Of a DNA stretch of 11,083 nt, positions 6,702-11,083 are shown one piece after another. The stretch is from Pseudomonadota bacterium (GTDB lineage Bacteria > Pseudomonadota > Alphaproteobacteria > Sphingomonadales > Sphingomonadaceae), in contig JAKOWQ010000155.1 in assembly GCA_029781465.1 (NCBI GenBank), positions 1-11,083 of the forward strand, written 5' to 3'. The position numbers and the translations under genes were made by a program. Position 1 is the stretch's first letter, and the number at the start of each line of letters is the position of its first letter. Under the pieces are notes generated by a model. That model was given only the letters and a program-made list of their open reading frames with translations, was not told the DNA's origin and made no database searches.

Positions 6702-8108
6702 ATGGCGCTCGATATTCTGATCGTCGATGACGAACGCGACATCCGCGAACTCGTCGCCGGTGTGCTGAGCGATGAAGGCTACGAATGCCGCACCGCTGGC
6801 GACAGTACCAGCGCGCTCGACATGATCGATCAGCGCCGGCCCAGCCTGGTCCTGCTCGACGTTTGGCTGCATGGCAGCCCGATGGACGGGCTTGAAGTGC
6901 TCGACGCGATCAAGGCTCGCGAGCCCGAACTGCCGGTGATCATCTTTTCCGGGCACGGCAACATCGACACGGCGGTTTCCGCGATCGGGCGCGGGGCGAT
7001 GGATTTCATCGAAAAGCCCTTCGAGGCCGAGCGCCTGCTGCTGCTGGTCGCGCGCGCCACCGAAACCGAGCGCCTGCGGCGGGAAAATGCACGGCTGCGC
7101 GAGGGATTCGTCACCTCGGATGAGTTCACGGGCAATTCCTCCGCGATCAACCAGGTCCGGGCCACGCTCAAGCGGGTTGCCAACACCGGCAGCCGCCTGC
7201 TGATTTCCGGGCCGGCCGGCGCGGGCAAGGAAGTCGCGGCGCGCCTGCTCCATTCGTGGAGCCCGCGCGCAGGGCATGCCTTTGTCACGGTCAATTCGGC
7301 CCGGATTACCCCCGAGCGCTTCGAGCAGGAGCTGTTTGGCGAGGAGGCGAGCGGCAAGCTGGTGCGTGCCGGTCTGCTGGAAATGGCCGATGGGGGGACG
7401 CTCTACCTCGACGAAGTCGCCGACATGCCGCTTTCCACCCAGGCCCGCATCCTCAGGGTGCTGACCGAGCAGGCGTTCGTGCGGGTCGGCGGGCATCGCC
7501 AGATCCGCGTCGATGTGCGGGTGGTCTCTTCCACCGCGCGCGATCTGGAAAAGGAAATCGCCGACAAACGCTTTCGCGAGGATCTGTTCTACCGGCTCAA
7601 CGTAGTGCCGGTGGCAATCCCTTCGCTGGCGGATCGGCGCGAGGACATTCCGATGCTGGTCGACCATTTCTTCGCCCGCTTTGCGGCCGATCAGGGCGTC
7701 CCTCCGCCCGAGGTCAACACCGAGGCTATGGCAGCGCTGCAAAGCTACGAATGGCCGGGCAACGTGCGCCAGTTGCGCAACGTGGTTGAACGCACGATAA
7801 TCCTCACCCCGCGCGAACGTCTTTCGCGCATCGATGCCGACATGCTCCCGGCGGAAATCGTCAGCGGACGGATCGCGGGCGACAACGGCATGCCTGCGCT
7901 GATGGGCGTGCCCTTGCGCGAGGCGCGCGAAAGCTTTGAGCGCGAATACCTCAAGGTCCAGATCCGGCGCTTTTCGGGCAACATCTCACGCACCGCCGCG
8001 TTCATCGGGATGGAGCGATCGGCATTGCACCGCAAGCTCAAGCTGCTGGGCATGGCCGAACGGCGCGAGGATGAAGAAGGCGAATTCGAAACGGCCGGTG
8101 ACGAATGA
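6702..8108 (+). CDS. ntrX: Response regulator NtrX, without GAFTGA loop
   Basis: A 468-residue NtrC-like regulator paired with NtrY. The receiver has D9/D10, phospho-acceptor D53, S83 and K105. The AAA+ domain has a variant Walker A GPAGAGKE (170-177), Walker B TLYLDEVAD (233-241), FREDLFYRLN (291-300) and WPGNVRQL (351-358). A Fis-type helix-turn-helix ends it (GNISRTAAFIGMERSALHRKL, 426-446). Where NtrC reads ELFGHEKGAFTGA, this protein reads ELFGEEASGKLVRAG (210-224), so the sigma-54 contact loop is absent. I recall the same in other NtrX proteins, which suggests sigma-54-independent control of its promoters. The ATG has a good AAGGAAG (6690-6696) five bases away. The gap after ntrY is 19 bases, so the two are co-transcribed. 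The C-terminal tail is short and acidic. Confidence 0.95.
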   Translation: MALDILIVDDERDIRELVAGVLSDEGYECRTAGDSTSALDMIDQRRPSLVLLDVWLHGSPMDGLEVLDAIKAREPELPVIIFSGHGNIDTAVSAIGRGAMDFIEKPFEAERLLLLVARATETERLRRENARLREGFVTSDEFTGNSSAINQVRATLKRVANTGSRLLISGPAGAGKEVAARLLHSWSPRAGHAFVTVNSARITPERFEQELFGEEASGKLVRAGLLEMADGGTLYLDEVADMPLSTQARILRVLTEQAFVRVGGHRQIRVDVRVVSSTARDLEKEIADKRFREDLFYRLNVVPVAIPSLADRREDIPMLVDHFFARFAADQGVPPPEVNTEAMAALQSYEWPGNVRQLRNVVERTIILTPRERLSRIDADMLPAEIVSGRIAGDNGMPALMGVPLREARESFEREYLKVQIRRFSGNISRTAAFIGMERSALHRKLKLLGMAERREDEEGEFETAGDE

Positions 8109-8129
8109 TGCGTTGCAGCATTTAGGCCG

Positions 8130-8158
8130 TTGCGGCAGGTTCAGGGCAAGGCTATTAT
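8130..8158 (+). promoter_or_regulatory. Candidate sigma-70 promoter for hfq-hflX
   Basis: TTGCGG (8130-8135) and TATTAT (8153-8158) are separated by exactly 17 bases, in the 133-bp gap after ntrX. The -10 box matches the consensus TATAAT at five of six bases, in otherwise G+C-rich DNA. A start near 8165 would give a leader of roughly 75 bases, ending at the strong hfq ribosome site. The leader contains a small CCGG-TAATT-CCGG hairpin near 8161-8173. Read-through from ntrX is also possible, since I see no terminator. Confidence 0.5.
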
Positions 8159-8228
8159 CGCCCGGTAATTCCGGTTCGGCCACGCAGGGCCAGCCAGATC
8201 GCGGACCGCACAAGCGGCCGCCAACAAG

Positions 8229-8236
8229 AAGGAGAA
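8229..8236 (+). promoter_or_regulatory. Strong ribosome-binding site of hfq
   Basis: AAGGAGAA lies five bases before the ATG at 8242 and fixes the hfq start. The hfq frame stays open upstream to 7936 inside ntrX, so without this site one might wrongly extend the protein by 102 residues. Confidence 0.85.
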
Positions 8237-8241
8237 GCAGA

Positions 8242-8826
8242 ATGTCGACGTCCGGCTCGCGCACATTGAGCGCCCGTCCGCGTCCGCCCAAGCCCGAACC
8301 CGAAGCGGTCGAGGCTCCTCTGGTCCCCGAAGCCCCGGCGAAGGGCCAGAACCTTCAGGATCAGTTCCTCAATCTGCTCCGCCGCAACAAGACCCCGGTG
8401 ACCATGTTTCTGGTCAAGGGCGTCAAGTTGCAGGGAATTGTCACCTGGTTCGACAACTTCTCGATCCTGCTTCGCCGCGATGGGCAGTCACAGCTGGTCT
8501 ACAAGCACGCGATCTCGACGATCATGCCCAGCGTGCCGGTCGATGCTCGCCAGTTTGCCAGCGCCGAAGGCGGCAAGAAGGTGCGTCTGCTGCAGGATGT
8601 GTTCCTCTCGAGCGTGCGCAAGGCCGAAGCGCAGGTCACCATGTTTCTGGTCAACGGGGTGATGCTGCAGGGCCGGGTCGCCGCCTATGACCTGTTCTGC
8701 ATGATGCTCGAACGCGAAGGCTATGTGCAGCTTGCCTACAAGCACGCGGTTTCGACCATCCAACCGGTCACCCCGGTCGATCTCACCGGCGAGGAACTCG
8801 ATGGTGAGGGTGAGGAACCGGCCTGA
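8242..8826 (+). CDS. hfq: Tandem two-domain Hfq RNA chaperone
   Basis: A 194-residue RNA chaperone that would pair small RNAs with mRNAs. It is about twice the core size of ordinary Hfq because it carries two Sm/Hfq domains. Domain 1 (about 34-100) is close to E. coli Hfq: QDQFLNLLRRNK, VKGVKLQG, FDNF, and the Sm2 motif YKHAIST (87-93). Domain 2 (about 113-179) aligns without gaps at an offset of 79 residues: QDVFLSSVRKAE, VNGVMLQG, YDLF, YKHAVST. The N-terminal 33 residues are Pro-rich and probably disordered. The C-terminus is acidic (EELDGEGEEPA). Ordinary Hfq is a homohexamer; three copies of this chain could make a pseudo-hexamer, which is inference. I recall tandem Hfq being noted in some sphingomonads. 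The start is fixed by AAGGAGAA. The gene sits in the usual hfq-hflX pair. Confidence 0.95.
   Translation: MSTSGSRTLSARPRPPKPEPEAVEAPLVPEAPAKGQNLQDQFLNLLRRNKTPVTMFLVKGVKLQGIVTWFDNFSILLRRDGQSQLVYKHAISTIMPSVPVDARQFASAEGGKKVRLLQDVFLSSVRKAEAQVTMFLVNGVMLQGRVAAYDLFCMMLEREGYVQLAYKHAVSTIQPVTPVDLTGEELDGEGEEPA
8401..8417 (+). repeat. 17-bp direct repeat, copy 1 (hfq domain 1)
   Basis: ACCATGTTTCTGGTCAA is repeated exactly at 8638-8654. It encodes the TMFLV strand in both Sm domains. The offset of 237 bases equals the 79-residue domain offset. A second exact repeat, CTACAAGCACGCG at 8499-8511 and 8736-8748, has the same offset. Confidence 0.9.
8638..8654 (+). repeat. 17-bp direct repeat, copy 2 (hfq domain 2)
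   Basis: This is the exact partner of 8401-8417, in the same reading frame and at the equivalent position of the second Hfq domain. Confidence 0.9.
8812..8825 (+). promoter_or_regulatory. Probable ribosome site and CTG start of hflX at hfq stop
   Basis: GAGGA (8812-8816) lies six bases before CTG (8823-8825), which overlaps the hfq stop TGA (8824-8826) as CTGA. The hflX frame is open from 8814, and CTG is the only near-standard start before the GTG at 8874. That GTG has only G/C-rich sequence and no Shine-Dalgarno ahead of it. Suggestive of coupled translation, not proven. Confidence 0.45.
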
Positions 8827-8873
8827 GCTTCCTTGATGACAACCGGGAAGAGGTAACCCGCGGCGCGCGGGCG

Positions 8874-10154
8874 GTGATCGCTTACCCCGAGTTCCGGGGC
8901 AGGGGCGCGCCCGGTATCGATACCGCCGCGCGGATCGAGGAAGCACGCGGTCTTGCCCTGGCGATCGGACTCGAGGTGGTCGATGCGCTCGCAATCCCGA
9001 TTCGCGAGGCACGGGCCGCGACGCTGTTCGGCGAAGGCCAGATCCAGAATATCGCAGTGGCCTGCAATCAGGGCGATGCCGAACTGGTGGTGGTCGATGG
9101 CGCGCTCAGCGCGATCCAGCAACGCAATCTCGAGGAAAAACTTGGCCGCAAGGTGATCGATCGCACCGGGCTGATCCTCGAGATATTCGGCGAGCGCGCT
9201 GCTACCGCCGAAGGGCGCTTGCAGGTCGAACTGGCGCACCTCGATTACCAGGCCGGACGGTTGGTGCGCAGCTGGACCCACCTCGAGCGCCAGCGCGGCG
9301 GCTTCGGCTTTCTTGGCGGGCCGGGCGAAACCCAGATCGAGGCCGACCGGCGCATGATCCGCGATCGCATGGCGCGCTTGCGCCGCGAGCTCGATCAGGT
9401 GCGCCGTACCCGCGGGCTGCACCGCAGCCGCCGCGAAAAGGCACCCTGGCCGGTGATAGCGCTGGTCGGCTACACCAACGCCGGCAAATCCACCCTGTTC
9501 AACCGCCTGACCGGGGCGGGGGTAATGGCCGAGGATCTGCTGTTCGCCACGCTCGATCCCACCATGCGGCGGATCCGCCTGCCGGGCGTGGACAAGGCGA
9601 TCCTGTCCGACACGGTGGGGTTCATCTCCGATCTGCCGACCCAGCTGGTCGCCGCCTTCCGCGCCACTCTGGAAGAGGTCACCGCTGCCGACGTGATCGT
9701 CCACGTCCGCGATGTCGCCAATCCGGACAGCTCGGCGCAAAAGCGGATGGTGCTGGAAGTGCTGGAGGAATTAGGGATAGTGGAGGAGGGCGGCTCTGCC
9801 CCCAAGGTGCCGGTGGTTGAAGCCTGGAACAAGTGGGACCTGCTCAGCCCCGAACGCGCCGAAGAACTGGCCGAACAGGTCGCCGCACGCGGTGAGGAAG
9901 TGATCGTGCCGGTTTCCGCCGTCACCGGTTTCGGCTGCGATGCCCTGCTCGAAGCGGTCAGCAAGTTGCTCACCGCAGGGGCGAGGGTGCACAGCTTCGT
10001 TCTGCCGGTCAGCGACGGCCACCGCCTCGCCTGGCTCCACGCCCACGGCGAAGTCCTGGCCGACGAAGAATCCGGCGAAGACGAACGCGGCCCCTTGCGC
10101 CGCCTCGAAGTTCGGCTCGATCCGCGCGAACTGGGCCGGTTCATGCGGGTTTGA
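8874..10154 (+). CDS. hflX: Ribosome-associated GTPase HflX
   Basis: A cytoplasmic GTPase that binds the 50S subunit; in E. coli it splits stalled ribosomes after stress. Numbered from the GTG at 8874 (426 aa): an N-terminal HflX domain (about 15-185) with LFGEGQIQNI (51-60), VVVDGALSAIQQRNLE (72-87) and the signature GFGFLGGPGETQIEADRR (143-160). The G domain follows: G1 GYTNAGKST (199-207), G2 region ATLDPTMRRI, G3 DTVGF (246-250), G4 NKWD (319-322), G5 VSAVTG (347-352). Coordinates start at the first standard start codon. The true start may be the CTG at 8823, adding 17 residues (LSFLDDNREEVTRGARA before VIAYPE) that look like authentic HflX N-terminal sequence and have a good ribosome site. 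It follows hfq, as in many proteobacteria. Its tail converges on the next gene, only ten bases away. Confidence 0.94.
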   Translation: MIAYPEFRGRGAPGIDTAARIEEARGLALAIGLEVVDALAIPIREARAATLFGEGQIQNIAVACNQGDAELVVVDGALSAIQQRNLEEKLGRKVIDRTGLILEIFGERAATAEGRLQVELAHLDYQAGRLVRSWTHLERQRGGFGFLGGPGETQIEADRRMIRDRMARLRRELDQVRRTRGLHRSRREKAPWPVIALVGYTNAGKSTLFNRLTGAGVMAEDLLFATLDPTMRRIRLPGVDKAILSDTVGFISDLPTQLVAAFRATLEEVTAADVIVHVRDVANPDSSAQKRMVLEVLEELGIVEEGGSAPKVPVVEAWNKWDLLSPERAEELAEQVAARGEEVIVPVSAVTGFGCDALLEAVSKLLTAGARVHSFVLPVSDGHRLAWLHAHGEVLADEESGEDERGPLRRLEVRLDPRELGRFMRV

Positions 10155-10164
10155 GTGGGGTCGA

Positions 10165-10767
10165 TCAGGCGGGAAGGGCGGCGATCAAATCGTCGAACGC
10201 CCCAAGGCCTAGATAGCGTTCCATCTTGCCGGAAGCGGGCAATCTGTCCGGAAAACCGAAATGAACGCGGTCGGGCAAGACTGTGGCCAGCACTTCATAC
10301 CATTTCAACAGACTGGGCTGCAGACGCAGGTGCAGTTCGAATTTCCGGCGGCGACGGGTCATATCGGCCCGGGCCTGCGCCCGCGCCAGATCGGGATCGA
10401 TGGTTTTGACGAAGTAGGCGTCCGCAAACCCGATTTCGCGCCTTTCGATCGTCGCTCTCACTGCCTGGACGGACAACTGCCATTGCTGTTCCGTCGCTTC
10501 GCCAATTTGCCAGAGGCACCAGGTGTAATGCAGCTTGAGCGGGTCGGTATCGCAAATGGCAAGGCCGGTGCGCAGCTCCATGTCGAGGGCGTCCTGCCAG
10601 CGCATAACATTGCGACCCGCCCAATATGCCGCAGCACCTTGCGGATCGCTTTGCTCGCAAGGCGCGTTTTGGACCGGGCCAGTTTCGGGGATTGTATGGT
10701 TGGCACCATGGGCAGTGCACCAGGTGGTTTTTCCCGACGCGCTGATGCCTTCGATAACGACAATCAC
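10165..10767 (-). CDS. P-loop kinase-like protein of unknown function
   Basis: I do not recognise a named family. It is a 200-residue P-loop NTPase with the look of a small nucleotide or metabolite kinase. A beta strand (MIVVIE) leads straight into Walker A GISASGKTT (7-15). A short CDTDPLKLHY segment in the middle could be a catalytic or substrate-binding Asp motif. A later Arg-rich stretch, DLARAQARADMTRRRRKFEL, resembles the LID region of thymidylate- or deoxynucleoside-kinase folds. No signal or membrane segment is visible. The GTG start overlaps the mazG stop (GTGA), so the two are co-transcribed, with mazG first. It converges on hflX with a ten-base gap and no visible terminator. Sampled G+C is lower than in the neighbours: 33 of 60 at 10261-10320 and 34 of 60 at 10681-10740, against 41 of 60 in hflX. 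Alternative: a general AAA-type ATP-binding protein. The substrate is unknown. Confidence 0.75.
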   Translation of the reverse strand: MIVVIEGISASGKTTWCTAHGANHTIPETGPVQNAPCEQSDPQGAAAYWAGRNVMRWQDALDMELRTGLAICDTDPLKLHYTWCLWQIGEATEQQWQLSVQAVRATIERREIGFADAYFVKTIDPDLARAQARADMTRRRRKFELHLRLQPSLLKWYEVLATVLPDRVHFGFPDRLPASGKMERYLGLGAFDDLIAALPA

Positions 10768-11083
10768 TTTTCCGACGCCTTGACGTCAACCCACAGCATC
10801 TCTTGCTGATCGAGTGCCATTTCGACAAACACCTGACCGCGTGTTTCTGCCAAGGCTTCCATCCCCCGAAAACGGCGCTCGAACTTGGCATTGGCGGCGC
10901 GCAGGGCCTCTTCCGGGGTGACACCATAGGCGCGCACCAGGTTGACGGCGGCGAACAGCAGGTCCCCGGCCTCTTCGGCGCGTTCCATGTCTGTTCCAGC
11001 TTCGGCCAGTTCGGCGATCTCTTCGATCACCTTGGCTCTGGGGCCCTCGGTATCGCCCCAGTCAAAGCCCTGACGGGCGGCTC
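10764..11083 (-). CDS. mazG: MazG nucleotide pyrophosphohydrolase, C-terminal part
   Basis: This is the last 105 residues of MazG, cut by the window end. MazG hydrolyses NTPs and dNTPs to monophosphates and PPi in the cytoplasm; in E. coli it also affects (p)ppGpp levels. The visible sequence matches the C-terminal catalytic MazG domain: ARQGFDWGDTEGPRAKV, then EEIAEL and EEAGDLLFAAVNL, which hold the Glu/Asp metal-binding helices (EExxE and ExxD types). ANAKFERRFRGME is a MazG hallmark. The frame runs open through the window edge, so the GTG at 11030 is internal and not the real start. The stop overlaps the GTG start of the downstream kinase-like gene. mazG is often near hflX in alphaproteobacteria, but here it faces it with an extra gene between. 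Confidence 0.93.
   Translation of the reverse strand, partial: AARQGFDWGDTEGPRAKVIEEIAELAEAGTDMERAEEAGDLLFAAVNLVRAYGVTPEEALRAANAKFERRFRGMEALAETRGQVFVEMALDQQEMLWVDVKASEK

Noticed and set aside
5162..6742. Minus-strand open frame opposite ntrY (526 codons)
   Set aside because: Despite its length it mirrors the ntrY kinase domains, and its Arg/His/Asp-rich repeats reflect codon complementarity. It is not a gene.
6618..7742. Minus-strand open frame opposite ntrX (374 codons)
   Set aside because: It is a shadow of ntrX, with the same unusual composition and no motif.
8105..8123. Possible terminator after ntrX (ATGC..GCAT followed by TTT)
   Set aside because: The stem is only four pairs with a six-base loop and three T residues, too weak to call a terminator.
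7936..8241. In-frame upstream extension of hfq into ntrX (102 codons)
   Set aside because: The strong AAGGAGAA before the ATG at 8242 fixes the start, and the extension overlaps the conserved ntrX helix-turn-helix out of frame.
8736..9740. Minus-strand open frame opposite hflX (334 codons)
   Set aside because: It is a shadow of the hflX GTPase domain, which shows all five G motifs on the plus strand.
10155..10164. Bidirectional terminator between hflX and the kinase-like gene
   Set aside because: Only ten bases separate the stops, and I found no stem or T-run there or just inside either gene end.
10261..10809. Plus-strand open frame (182 codons) opposite the kinase-like gene
   Set aside because: The minus strand carries a clear Walker A and a GTGA junction with mazG; the plus frame has no motif or ribosome site.

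Overview
The window is about 11 kb of gene-dense, high-G+C DNA (41 of 60 bases G/C in a block I counted inside hflX). It carries a block well known from Alphaproteobacteria: ispDF, a nifR3/dusB-type dus gene, ntrB-ntrC, ntrY-ntrX, hfq, hflX and mazG. The fused IspD-IspF enzyme, the nifR3-ntrBC-ntrYX order and a tandem two-domain Hfq point to the Sphingomonadales (Novosphingobium/Erythrobacter/Sphingopyxis-like). That placement is inferred from gene content and was not checked by a search.

Layout. Bases 1-831 (minus) hold the first 277 codons of bifunctional ispDF, cut by the window start. A 79-bp divergent gap follows. On the plus strand run dusB (911-1927), ntrB (about 1932-3017), ntrC (3014-4414), ntrY (4478-6682) and ntrX (6702-8108). 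After a 133-bp gap with a good promoter candidate come hfq (8242-8826) and hflX (to 10154). Two minus-strand genes converge on hflX: an unrecognised P-loop kinase-like gene (10165-10767) and the 3' end of mazG (10764 to the window end). The two overlap by GTGA. No gap exceeds 300 bases. I saw no tRNA, rRNA, CRISPR array, insertion sequence or phage gene.

How the genes fit together. NtrB/NtrC and NtrY/NtrX are two sensor-kinase/response-regulator pairs linked to nitrogen status and, for NtrYX, to envelope or redox signals. NtrC keeps the sigma-54 contact motif GAFTGA. NtrX lacks it, so the pairs should act on RNA polymerase in different ways. Hfq is a post-transcriptional regulator and HflX a ribosome-rescue GTPase. 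Dus modifies tRNA, IspDF makes isoprenoid precursors and MazG hydrolyses NTPs.

Most notable points: (1) an Hfq made of two gaplessly alignable Sm domains that have diverged on their RNA-binding rims; (2) a compact set of TTGCAAC repeats before ntrY that can form alternative hairpins, contains CAA/TTG half-sites and encodes a possible 13-codon leader ORF ending on the ntrY start codon; (3) evidence that hflX starts at a CTG overlapping the hfq stop codon; (4) a lower-G+C kinase-like gene of unknown function between hflX and mazG.
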